From Pegea sp. RAD2-039 (lineage: Eukaryota > Chordata > Thaliacea > Salpida > Salpidae): 64,000 bases of DNA. The position numbers and the translations under genes are program-made. Below, piece by piece: positions 33,906 to 45,931 of this stretch (the stretch's first letter is position 1; each line of letters begins with the position of its first letter). The DNA is taken from positions 806,001 through 870,000 of the forward strand of contig JAQGEQ010000045.1 in the NCBI GenBank assembly GCA_034620365.1, written 5' to 3'. The notes under the pieces were generated by a model that saw only the letters and a list, made by a program, of their open reading frames with translations, did not search any database and was not told the origin of the DNA.

Positions 33906-36900
33906 ACAGATTTATATTTTCGTCATGTGAACGAACTTTTGAAGTATTATATTTGTAACTATATCCTTTTTATAATATTTGCATATGTATAATATAGTTT
34001 TATTTGTATAGATTGCAATAAATAGTAATAAATAGCAATAACAGCAAAAGCTACCTATAGGTTTTGATAGCTCATATAAAATGTTTCAACAAACTATTTT
34101 ACTGTAAGTTGACTATATTGGCAATCTATTTATACCTTTTAGTACATTTTTTAAGAAGAATATTTTATCAAAGTTGCACTGTTTTGACCAGCTAACATTC
34201 TTAAACGTTTTGTTTGGTATGTATGTTTTGTTTGAATAAGGCAGGTAAGGTAAACAGTAAATCAGCAAAAATTTAAAACATTCACTTTAAAGAAATACTA
34301 TATCAACTATAAACAATATATATATCAATACTTCGGTTATATTTAAAATGGGTCTGCAGATCTTTCAGCAACCTTAAAATGATCCTGTCACCGAACAGCA
34401 TTGGACATCACTTGCAAAGCACCGGGCAATTTTATTTTGCTGTAAGGATTTGCTAGTCGATCATTCTAATCTAATTTTTTTCTCTAAAAATTCTGAATCC
34501 TTTGTCAGTTACAACTAAGTTTGCTAAGACGTTTACCATAGAGTCTAACATGCATATTAATTAAGACAAAATTACAAATTTATTATATTTGTATTTAATA
34601 AAATGTCTTGTGACTGAGTTTTAAAACTAGTTTGTCTTCATATTGTATTTTTTTAACCAATTGATAATTTGTAGTGTCAAACATGTATACTTCTGTTTTT
34701 TCCGTTATTTGCTAAAATGAAGATCTGACAGCTTATAAAATGAGATCTTCAGTTTTTATAAATCTATAATCCGTATTACAGTTTTTTTCTCGAATAAAAA
34801 ATTATGCAAACTTATTTTCTTACTCGTAAATAGTTTTGTTTTTACATTTACCAAATTTTTTTCAAACAATTCTTAGCTTAACAAACAAACTACAAATCAG
34901 TTTTTAAAAGGAATTTAATAACTTCATTAAGTTTTTATTTGCTGAAATAATTAAAAAAATATATTTTTATGATGTATGGAATGTTTAACCCGATTAAATT
35001 GCTTTAACGTTTAAACGTAAAATATATAAAGAACCTTTTTCGCGCATATGTAAGTTTCTATAATACAACACATTCTTGAGATAGGCTTCGAATCGGCAGT
35101 TAAATGAATTTTTCCAATTTTCCTTTGGGTATTCATTCAAATTCTGAGATGTAAATTTTTTTCTGTATATAAATTAATTTTGTTTGACTTTTATTTTTGA
35201 ATCTATATTTTTTTATTTAATATTGTTTCTTGAATTATGTACCTATACATTTTAGTGTATTAAATCAATAGTTTGCATTTTAATATATTTTTTTTATTTA
35301 AAAGTTTTCTTGTCTCAATAAATCTGATTTTTAAAATAAAAAAATTGGAAAACTTTTTACTAATAAATTTTTTGGGTGTTGTCTTATGTACTTTTTGATT
35401 TAGTTTATTGTCTTAGTTGTTCGAATTATATATTTTAATTTGTAAAATATTATATTCGACGGCTTGTGCTTTACAAATCAGAAATTTATTTTATGAAACT
35501 TTTTGTCATATTTAAGAAATTTATTATTTATTACATTTCATATAACAATGAATTTTGTTTTATACATTTGCAACTTTCTTTATTTGCCCTCATTTTTTCT
35601 GTATATTAATTTTTTAAATATTTATTCAGTTTTTTATACTTAGTAAAAGTTTTGTGAAGCAATTATAAATTATATTTTTCTACTTTTCAAATGTTACAAG
35701 TTAATTTTCCAATTTTTATGATTCTTTCAAAAAGTTCTTTTCTATTTTATTAAATCATGGTACATATGTTTAAAAATTTTTAGCAGCACTAAAAATACTT
35801 TTGTGATTGTTTGATTTATTTTGTCACTTTACAAATTTAACATTAATATATCTTTCTGGTAATATGTTGAAAGTATTCTTACTATATTACAAAATTTTAT
35901 TTATGATTATGAACAATTTCTTTGTTTTTGAAATTAACTGCCAACTACAGCTTTTATTAAATGAAATAAAAGTAAAATTTGCGCAAATAATTAAATTATT
36001 TTTGCTAAATTCTTGGTTTACTTTATTTTTTATTACTAGGCTGCTTACATTTATGTTTTTTTCTAAAAAAAACTTAAGCTTTTGAAGCTTTTTTTTGTAA
36101 AGTTGTATACCTATTGTTAATAATAGAATTATTTATAGTTATATAGAATTCTTAGAATCTTGTTTGTTTATATTAAATAGCAAAGTATTTTTTTATCAGT
36201 TAAAAAGTATAAAACTGTCAGAGAGAATTGTTTTATAATCTGTCAGTTTCTATTATCTCTGATATCATTAGAAAATCAAATTTTTTTGTTTAGTAAATAC
36301 AACTAATTTATTTCTTTTGTTGTATATAAATAATACAATATAAAAGAAGCTGATTATTATTATAATATAGTTTGTAGTTATGTTGCCATTAATTTTATAT
36401 TTTTAGGGAATTTATCAGTTTAACCATTCTATGATTTTAGGATGTTATTTTTAATTTATTTATATGGAATTGATTTTTGTTAATTTTATCTTTATAAAAT
36501 ATATATGATTTAACAAACTGTTTTTATGTTCATATTTATTTATATATATTTATTATATTTATACCAACTTTTAGAACTTATTTAATTATTTTTAGTTAAA
36601 ATTATTTTGTTCATTAAATAAATTTTTTACATTTTGAAAATTATATATTTAGAAAAAATATATATGTTGTATCCTTGTATAATGTTTCATTTATATCTAT
36701 ATTATTTATAAATAAATTATATGATATTAAATGTATATTAATGTCATAATATTCTTATAGGATGACTTGAAATTGGTTTAATAATTTTTCATATTTAGAT
36801 GCATAATATAAAAACTTCTAAAGCAACTTCAATATAATCTTATTTAGCTGAAATATGAGTTTCTAGAAACCTAAATTTGAGTGGTTGTCTATTATACTTT

Positions 36901-37250
36901 CATTAAGTATTTCTTTAAATATACTTTAGAATAATAAATCTTACTTTAATTTACCTAAAATATATTCCCCAAATTATTTTATTATTAAATTAAAATAAAC
37001 ATAATTCTTTAATCTTTCTGAGGCTTACTTGTGTTTAGTATGCTTTATGTTTTCTTTTGTTTATTTGTTTGAATTTTTTTATGGAATTTATGTTATAAAA
37101 GTTTTATTTTTCTCATATTATGCATTAAAGTAATTTTATTAATATTTTGCTGCCAACATCAGTTTTTAATTTTAAGGATTTTTATTTATTTAAGATTTAT
37201 GTAAACAATTAATATTTGACAAAAAATTAGTTTTGTTATTTATTAGTAAT

Positions 37251-38042
37251 AAAACATGTTTTGATTGAATATTTAAAACATTTGTTTGTCTTTTAATTAA
37301 TTCAAAAATCTGTATTTTATGAGTTTTCAAATTTAAGTGTTTTGATTTACATTTTAGTTATTATATTTTACTTTTGTAAAAATAAATACAAGAATTAATA
37401 AAATGAGTTTTGAAACACTTTTTTATCTACAGGCTCTCTTAGCTTTATCGTTTCGAAACTTGGTTATTAGTAATTTCTATTAAATTATATCCGATTAAAA
37501 TCTGATAGAAAATAAAATTTGTTTATTGAAATTTAGAAGTATAGTTGGATATATAGGTATGGATTTTTTTTAACTTAAAGTTTTTATATTCAAATTTATA
37601 ATACTTTTCTAATAATAATTCTATTTATTTTATAAATTAATTTTATGTATATGTAAATATCATTCAAAATGACTATATGATACTATTCACTTTTTAGCAA
37701 TATATTTAATTTACTTTAAAGATATTATTCAATGATTGTTCTTTTTTTTGATTTACTGATTTATTTTGTGTTCAGCTTTTTAGGCTACTTTTGAAGAACC
37801 GCCAGTGAAATTTGGAAGCAAGTTATTTGAGATTAATACAGGTTAGTTACTTTTTAATAAATTTATATATACTTGATAGTTATATTGTATACTATCTTCT
37901 AACAGCTCTGCCATATTTTTACTTATTATTTTCTTATTTTGTAAATGTAATAGAAAAAGCCATATAATGCACTCCATATAACGTTTGCAAAACATGAGTT
38001 TGGTTTTTAATAATTGATAAGTTTTGAAGCTTTTAAGATAGA
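37251..38042 (+). repeat. Duplicated segment, copy B (arms 37251-37546 and 37850-38042)
   Basis: Arm 1 matches 30774-31065 and arm 2 matches 31321-31513 with only scattered differences. The core (37547-37849) is unrelated to copy A's core and contains an exon-like stretch at 37784-37841. Either a segmental duplication with replaced centres or two insertions of one element. Confidence 0.9.
37784..37841 (+). other. Isolated exon-like 58-bp segment in copy B core
   Basis: Preceded by a T-rich TTCAGCTTTTTAG acceptor and followed by a G|GTTAGT donor. The enclosed frame reads ATFEEPPVKFGSKLFEINT. It could be an internal exon of an unrecognised gene or a pseudo-exon. No partner exon was found in copy A or nearby. 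Confidence 0.25.
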
Positions 38043-38760
38043 TTAGGTTTGTATTTCAAAAAGGGGTTATTCTTCAAATTCAGTTGATTTTATAACAAGA
38101 TTTAACTGAATTATTTGCTTTGATTTCATCTCGCTTACTTTTGGTAATTCACAACTGGTTTCAAAGTAGAGATGTCGTCATTACTAAATTACAAATCAAT
38201 ATACAGCGAATCTGATTTGGATTATTTACTTTTATATCAGATGATTGAAATTTCTTCAAAATATTCCTTGAAAAGACTAATTCCTACTTGTTCAGTTTTT
38301 AAACACTGAATATTTAATATCTACCCCAAACCATTTCAATATCAGCTTGTAAAGTGTGCTTGTTATCTATTGCCGGACCATCAAATGTAAGAAAAGGCAG
38401 GCAGGTGCGCTAGAAGCTTCTACAAGCTGCACTCGATTAATCGTCAGCTTCATTTTGATGATTATAAAGAGAAAATAATTAATAAAAAAAGCGCTGAAAC
38501 CAACAGATTATATTTAGTTGCCAGTTGGGTTTCCTCTTTCTATATTCGTTGCCAATACACTTTTACATTCACTAATAAACTAACGATGAATGTAAAATCG
38601 ATTAATTCTTTCAACTATCGCGTCGACGCTTTACTGTCTTTGTGCTCACGCCTTTGATGCACGTGGTGGAAATGGCGCCCCCGTGTGGAGCAAAATGCCC
38701 CATTAAGGTCATTTAGTTCGAATTCAACTTTGAATTTTTCACTAACACGACGACGAGCAG

Positions 38761-38767
38761 TATAAAG
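38761..38767 (+). promoter_or_regulatory. Candidate LARP4 promoter TATA box
   Basis: TATAAAG follows a sharp GC-rich island (38620-38760, including GGCGCCCCCGTGTGG) that contrasts with the AT-rich flank. A start site near 38,790 would give a 5' leader of about 400 nt before the ATG at 39201. There is a short upstream open frame at 38788-38985 of no evident homology and a CAG-repeat at 38918. Confidence 0.45.
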
Positions 38768-39200
38768 TGAGATTTGTTTGAAGTCGAATGCTGTTTATTT
38801 TGTTTATGGAGTTTTGTGGTTGTAATTCACTTCTCAACACAGCTTACTTCGATTATTTGTCTACTTTTTTTATGAAAGTAAAGTTTAAGCAGTTAGAAGT
38901 TGAGCTTTTAGTTTACCAGCAGCAGCAGCAGCAGTTTGTTGATAAAAGCGAAGTAGATATTCGCATGTTAGTGTCAGTTACTTGACTAGTTAAAATTTAA
39001 CTAAACAATTTAATTTCCTTTTTTTTTTAAACTTTATTTTGAAAATATTATCAAATCGAAAAACAAATGACGTTTTGTTGTTTTCTTTTCTTTAAAATTC
39101 TTTTAGTATTTCGACCAATGTAATATCTGTGAAGTTTGTCAACTAGCCTGTCTTCTTAGATTGATTATCAGTTCAAAATTGAATCAATAAACACTAAAAT

Positions 39201-42200
39201 ATGAAAGCTCATGAAAGTTGGTTACGAAATTCACTTTCTTCTGATCCTCTTACTTCGAATGGTGCAAGCAGACAACTCTATCGTTCTTCAATTCGTACTT
39301 CACCTTCATATATTCACTCAGAAAAGCAAACTGCTCGTAATCTGAACCCTGCTAGTGAAGTTACCACTGATTTCTTTCACCGCCAACACACAGATACAAG
39401 AGGCAGTGATTGCATTCTAAATACAAGCCCGGATGTTTACACTACACTAGTTGATTGTGATTTACTAAATCAAAACTCGACTTGTACAAGTCCTCATACT
39501 ACTGTCCCCTCACTAACCATGGCAGATATTGCTGTGGTCGTCCCTATACTACCTGCTTGTCCATCTCACAAAGCACCTGAAGAAGAAATACCTGTTGCTG
39601 CCTATGATGTTAGTGATGTAGTTAAAAGTGACTTGATTGTTGAAGATGAATCTCAAGAGGATGTTGATGATCAAATTGATGCTGTAACAGATCCTGTCGA
39701 GACTACTAAGCTGTTTGAATCTGATTCTGCTTCAAAATCATTCTATGAATCAGATGATTTAGGTGAAGGATGGTTGTTTGTTAGCAAAACACGCCGTAGA
39801 ACAAAAAAAGTGGAAAATTCTGTCGATAAATCTGTAAAAACACATCAAGTAAGCAGAATAGATCAAAATGAATCCACAAAGTTCAGAAATAGACTCAGTA
39901 CTGATATAAAAAGACACAAAAATACTCATCGAATATATAAGAGTAACCGAAAGATTGTTCAAAACCCAGTGATGACATCATCAATCATCCACAGTTCTAA
40001 TTGGTCGATGAAAGTTTCCCAACATCCAATCACAATCAACCCTTTAGTGAAAGTGACCAGTCAACCGAAAACTGTAGTCGCGAGCCCTACAATTCAAAAT
40101 AGTTGGTTCTCGCGTCGGATTAAGGTAATTTGTAGCGAGAGGAGAGTTTGCTTTCTGCTACTGTCGACTAGTAAACACCTTAATGAGTTTCACTGCTGCT
40201 ACTGCTGTCTCACCTACTACTTCTCGTTCTTTGCTTTCTTTTAATAATTTCAATTACTTTTTCAGACTGTGAAAGAAGACACTGAATTACAAGTTGTCAG
40301 AACTTTGATGTCAGAATTAGGTTTGAAACTTTCTTGTGTTCGATTATTTCGCTTACAACTTTCCACTTACGAATAATTTTATGAAAGAATTTATTCGTTG
40401 AGTTACTAAATAATTGTGAAGTGATTTTTCACCTAGTTTGTAGTTCAAGAACTGCTTCACATTTTTCATTTCTATTTATAGTTTCACTACATTTGTATTT
40501 TTTTCCTGTTTCTCTGCTTATTTGTGGTGTTTCAAGTTTTCCAATTCACTAAGATGTACAAAATTGTTTTTAGAAATGGAGACTGCCGTCAGTGAAACGA
40601 GTGGAAATGATTTGCAAGTGAAACAGGAGAAACCAGCTGAAGATAACAACTCCAATAATATAAGTGAGATATCAACAAGAATGAACAAGATTTCATTCAA
40701 CAAATCATCTTCATCAACAGACGCTGAAAGTAAATTAGAACCACCAACACCATCAGCACCAGCAGCAAGTATTGATAGACAAGCAGCAAGTACACCAGCA
40801 ACATCTGCTAGTTTGTTAGATCCTGTAGAGTTAGCTGCTTGTCTTAAGAAGCAAATCGAGTTCTACTTCTCACCGTGAGCATCTTCTCTTTCTACATCTG
40901 ATTTTTATGTTTTTTGTTTCGATGACTTTCTACTAATTGAATTTGAGATTATTTACTGATGTAATAACTGATGAAGCTTCTTCTTCTTCACTTCAAATCA
41001 TGTTACAAATCGTCTCACAATTTCCACAACCATCTTCAATTATTTATCTTTCTCGTCTTCATGTCAATCAACATTTTCTCATCACTTCCAACCAATCAAA
41101 ACTCTTCAATTTTAAAGGCAAAATCTTCACAAGGATTCTTTTCTAAACTCTCAAATGGACTCCGAGGGTTTTGTCCCAATAGTTCTCATTGCTGGGTTTC
41201 GAGCAGTTCAACAATTGACAACTGACATCGACGTGGTCCGCGAGGCACTCAAAGGTTTCCATGGCAACCGCTTGCCAACAACCACTCGACTGACGCAAAT
41301 GATTTTCTAGACTCTGCATCCATTCAATTTGATTCAACTGGCACGCGAATGCGCTCCAACCCTTCGCGCTTCAGTCTCTTGCTTCGCGAGATTCCTAAGG
41401 AGACTCCTGTGGAACAAATCATCGAGTTGTTCGAGAAGGGCGATTGTCCCAGTTGTGACTCGTGCGAGTTCGCTGGCAACTCTTTCTGGTACGCCAACTT
41501 TCTCAGCGAAGCGGACGCGCGAACCGCTTTTGCTTACCTCAGCGGAAAACAGTTCTTAGGAGCTCCAATCAAAGTAAGAAGCGATTAACAACGCGCGTGT
41601 TCACTGAAGCGTGACGATTTCTTTGTAGGCTCGCGTGAAGATTCGATCCAATTACATCAGCAACTATTCTGTTAATCAGGGATCGGTGCTTCCACCGACT
41701 CCTCGACCACAAGAGGGCGCTCTCCCCCAGCCACAGCAGGTTTGATCGCGTCGCTGTGACGTCATCAAGTCGCGATTTTATCAACTGTTTTATACAGCTT
41801 CCAATACAACCGATGGATTATCAGCCTCCTTTACTGTATTGTCCACCACCAATGCAACCAACCCCCCACCATCCAAACCACGCGATATCTGCTGGTGCTC
41901 AATACATAACAACGCGATTCCAACCACCACCACCAGCAACCAATCAAACATCTCCTCCGTCGAGCTCATCAGCCAATCAGCAGCAGCAAGCTATTCAGCC
42001 AATGGTTTCACCGCAAGCGTTTGTGCTTCAAGTTCCATATAGATTTGATTCTCCTGCACAAGTGGTTAGTTAATCGCGTCATCGACGTTTCTGAATCATT
42101 TGCTGATTAGTCATAATTTCGATTATTTGTTATTTTTAAATACCTCATTGCTGCTTGTTGGTTTTTTTTTCATTTATTTAACTTGAAACCCTCAAATTTT

Positions 42201-45200
42201 TCCAATATTTTCTCTCAAATGCTGCTGCTTCAGTTTATCAGCAAAAAAGCTTTGAACTATTTTTCAACTCAATAATTTGAAGAAATGATCACGCGCTACT
42301 TACTTACGTCATCTTCTTTATTTAACTTTCTTCAATATTTACAGCCGAACCCATATCCGGGACCATATATACCATACAAGCTGCCATCAAACAACCAGCA
42401 ACCACCAGCAGTCTCCAACTCGACCACAATTCCTTCTACTCAATACAATGGAAGTAATCCTACTGGTCACAGGTGAGCAACCCCCTCGCTGTCTACTTGT
42501 TTGTTTGGCTCATAAAAAATTAATTCATCTCGCTGCTGTCATCGTCTTCACCGCGATGTTTCCAACTTCTTGTATATTTGGAAACTTGTTGTAAAATGGA
42601 AATATGAATTTGTTTCAGAAGCAATTATCAAAATCGTAAGTCAGCATACGTACAACATCAACAACCCGCTGTGGCTTCACTTCCTTATATTCTCACAAAC
42701 GATCCAACACCTCCTATATTTTCTGACCAATTAGGTCAGTTCTTGAATTCTGATCAACAAGGTAACTACATCTTCAATTTCATCAACTCTTCTTATCACG
42801 TGACTTACCTACAGTGCCTATTAGTCAACTTGTCCGTCAATATGTCCCAAATCCGAACGATGCATCTGTGGTGGTGATTCAACAACCACAGCATCATCTC
42901 TCTAACATCCATGTCAATCCCACAAACTCCAGTGGAAGTATTCAAGGTCATAACAGTGCAACTGCATCACCTCAGCATATCCACCGCTACAACCGAAACA
43001 ACCAACTTAACTACAATGCCCCTCGCCATCAAGGTGTCCACCACCCTCAGGTACACGTCATCACTGACGTCATCACTTCTCCAAGTGAACCGCTGCTGGT
43101 TGTTTCAGAGTAATAATGGTTCCGGCAACCAACCTAATCGAAACAAACATATGAATAACCGAAACCCACATCAGAACCTCCAACTTCATCAAGCAGATAT
43201 TAGTCCGAGGCTGATGAATAAAAGTAAGAATTTGTTGATGTAGAAAGTATCTTCAATTTGATCTTTCAGATAATCCTTATTCGAACCATCATCACCACCA
43301 GCATCAACACCAACCTAGCTACCATTATGCTGGTATGCATAGCAACGGTGGCTTCGGTCACCCGCCGGTAAGTGACACAATGACAAGTTATCATCGAGAT
43401 GTCGAGTTGTTTCATGCACAGCAACAACAGGGTGTTTACAACTACCAATCGTCTCTCAACCAAGAAGACAAACGCTTTCATCCAGAAGGTAAGTTGCTTC
43501 GCGTTTGTCACGTCATGAATACCTACACACTCCTACTACGTCATCAGCAGCCGCGTATTCGAAGAGCAACCCGCCACTAAGTGTCGCTAGAGGGCTCAGT
43601 GCTTACTCAAACCCTCTACAATACAACTCAGCAAGTGGAGGCAGTTTGTTCGACAACAGGTGAGAGACTTACTTCGAACATGCTCATCATACAACAAGTG
43701 GTTTGTAGAAGTAACGCGCGAAGCAACCAGCTTAACCAGGATAAGAAACCACATCGACGCCTGCGACGTAAAAACGATGAAGATCATCGGTTCTTGCAAC
43801 ATCCAGTGAGTCTCTGTTGAGTGATTGGTCGTCGGGTTGATCACGTGACTTAACTTATTTAATAACTAACACTAACACTAAACATGATGAAAGTAACTAA
43901 ACAACTAACCGATAAAAATCCGACTGCTGGTGCTGTGTTGGTGGTGATTTGTTGGTAACTAATAGGGTTTTATGGGGTTAGGATAGAAGTTGAAATCTCG
44001 ATGAAAACCTTCTGTTTTCTATTTATAGCTTGCATTATCAACAACTGAATCTCAGCTCTCTTCCAGTACCAGATACAATCCAATTAATTTGAACAGTGAC
44101 AACCTCTTTCCGCCATTACCGGGTTCTGACACCTCACCTATACCGGTCAGTTTGTTCTTGTTGTGTGCTTGTTTGTTCTTCTTGTTGTTGTTGTTCGTAA
44201 TTTCGCGTTTCTAATGACGACGACGACGGATTGAAAACTTGTTGATTTATGGGGTCGAACGTTGCTTATGAACTAACATCTCATCGACATTTTATTAACC
44301 AATCTCTAATCTGATCACCTTCCATCGCGTGATCTTTCAACTAACTCTTCTCGCTGCTGCTGCTGGTTGCTATGGCAACTGACTCATGTGATTGGTTACA
44401 GATCAACCCGTCGTCCATGACAACTTCGAGTAGTGTGGCAACGGACACCAAACTAGCTACTGCTGATGTGGTCAAGGGAAAAGACAGCGGCAAGGTGAGT
44501 CGCGCGCTACATCATCTATGACGTCACAAACGCCTTTTACATGCAGCAGCTGTTCGAGACCAACGTGGTCACCAAACCCACTTCGGAGCAACCAGAAGCC
44601 ACTGCTGCTGTCGTCACTTCCGCTGATGCTACTTCCGCTGTTGTGACGTCACAATCTGCTGATCATGTTGCTACGGTCGCAGCTTTTACTTCAGCGATGA
44701 CGTCATCATCGCATCATCAACGACCAGTTGAGCAAAGTCGACCTCCGTATCGACGTCACAATTTGCACAAGAGTCAGTTTCACGCGTTTGTGACGTCATC
44801 ACCAATTATCGATCACGTGCCACTTGTAGATGATGGACAGGCGAGTGGCGAGTTAGAAGCGCGCGAACGCCAGAACGACCGGAAGCGAACCGTGCTGTCC
44901 AACAACGACCGACCCCAACCACAGCAAGGTGGCAAGAAGACCGGAAGCGGATCCAAGTACGCGGGTCGCCGAGGTAGTGACAGTGGACAGAAGAACAAGT
45001 TCGAAGGAAAGAGTAAGAGCCGCGCAAAGGTTAGTGATGACGTCATAGTGGCGATATTGACGAGATATTGGAACAGATTCATGTTGAGAGCAAATTGTTG
45101 GATGAAGTAAACGAAGAACCAAAGATGGTGGTCCCTCCGTCCCAAGTCCAACCTCCAATCAACCCTGGTTTGTACCTAACTACCGCTTGCCGTGTGACGT

Positions 45201-45931
45201 CATCAGCGCTTTTCGCTGTTACAGAGTCGGGCGATAAAAAACCAACTTACGCTGACATCACGAAAAGTAAATGTCGAGCGGCAAGTGAACAGAACTCACC
45301 CGATTCCAATGGAGCTACTTCTTGTTGTTCCGACTCCTCTTCGGAGGATAACAAGGCACCAGATGTCGCTGTTGCATCTGCTGATGACGTCACAAACGCC
45401 ACTGACGCCGTCAAACCAGCGTCGGGGCACGGGGCGATTTTAATGGAAAATCCAGTAGAACTGGTCGAAGTGGAGAAAGCTCTGCAGAAAACCGCTATCG
45501 TGTCGCCAATAGCAACCAAATCCCAAGCAACCAGTAGTGACGTTGCTAGTAGCGACAAAGTGGCTTCCATGGCAACCAGCAGCGAGAAGCAAACCAACAA
45601 GATCGCGCCTAATAACTCCAGCAGCGAGAAGCAAAACGCGAAAAGCGAATCAAGCGCGAGTGGAAGTAGCGCGAATATTTCAAATGGACATAATCGTCGC
45701 GACAACTTCGACAATCGTCGCTTCTCCAACAAGAATAATCATCATGATCGTGGCTACGACAACGATGGCAACCATCGCCATGGTAACCGTGGTTATGCGC
45801 GTAGCAACCGTGGACGCGGTGGAGGGCTTCGTAACAACCCGCGTAAATCGAACCGAAGTAATTTTAATAACCAACTGGCACCGGCTGATCAATCAACAAC
45901 TTCTACTACTATCACTGGCATAGGAAGATAA
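39201..45931 (+). CDS. LARP4: La-related protein 4-type (LARP4/4B) RNA-binding protein, about 18 exons
   Basis: Binds poly(A) RNA and PABP and stabilises mRNAs in related animals. Exons 39201-40124, 40266-40320 and 40574-40875 join in phase. The La motif starts LAACLKKQIEFYFSP, crosses an intron to QNLHKDSFLNSQMDSEG, and runs to FRAVQQLTTDIDVVREALK. The next exon (about 41311-41571) holds the LARP4-type RRM (RFSLLLREIPKETPVEQI ... CEFAGNSFWYANF). A long Pro/Gln/Asn/His-rich region follows, with FPPLPG near 44135. KPTYADI near 45242 matches the LARP4 KPSYAE box. The C-terminus is RG/N-rich (SNRGRGGGL) and stops at TAA 45929. The 39201-40320 part has LNPASEV, a weak PAM2-like sequence, and GWLFVSKTRRRTKK of unknown meaning. 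It could be a separate gene, although its splice phase fits LARP4. Confidence 0.85.

Larger units (their letters stand above)
29592..38700. other. Long AT-rich region with repeat duplicates and retroelement debris
   Basis: About 9 kb between the hnRNP gene and the LARP4 promoter with no intact gene. It holds the two copies of a split duplicate (30774-31513 and 37251-38042), a degenerate retroelement fragment (about 33200-33905) and a possible isolated exon (37784-37841). A long T-rich plus-strand frame at 35807-36085 is hydrophobic by composition only. The rest shows nothing I can support. Confidence 0.6.

Noticed and set aside
35807..36085. 92-codon hydrophobic frame
   Set aside because: Very T-rich DNA gives Phe/Leu/Ile by composition; no homology, splice sites or promoter.
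38918..38935. Polyglutamine-coding CAG tract
   Set aside because: Six CAGs in the presumed LARP4 5' leader; the short frame around it has no support as a gene.
45247..45732. 161-codon minus-strand frame
   Set aside because: Antisense to the Ser/Ala-rich LARP4 C-terminal exon, a composition that leaves the opposite strand open; no domain.
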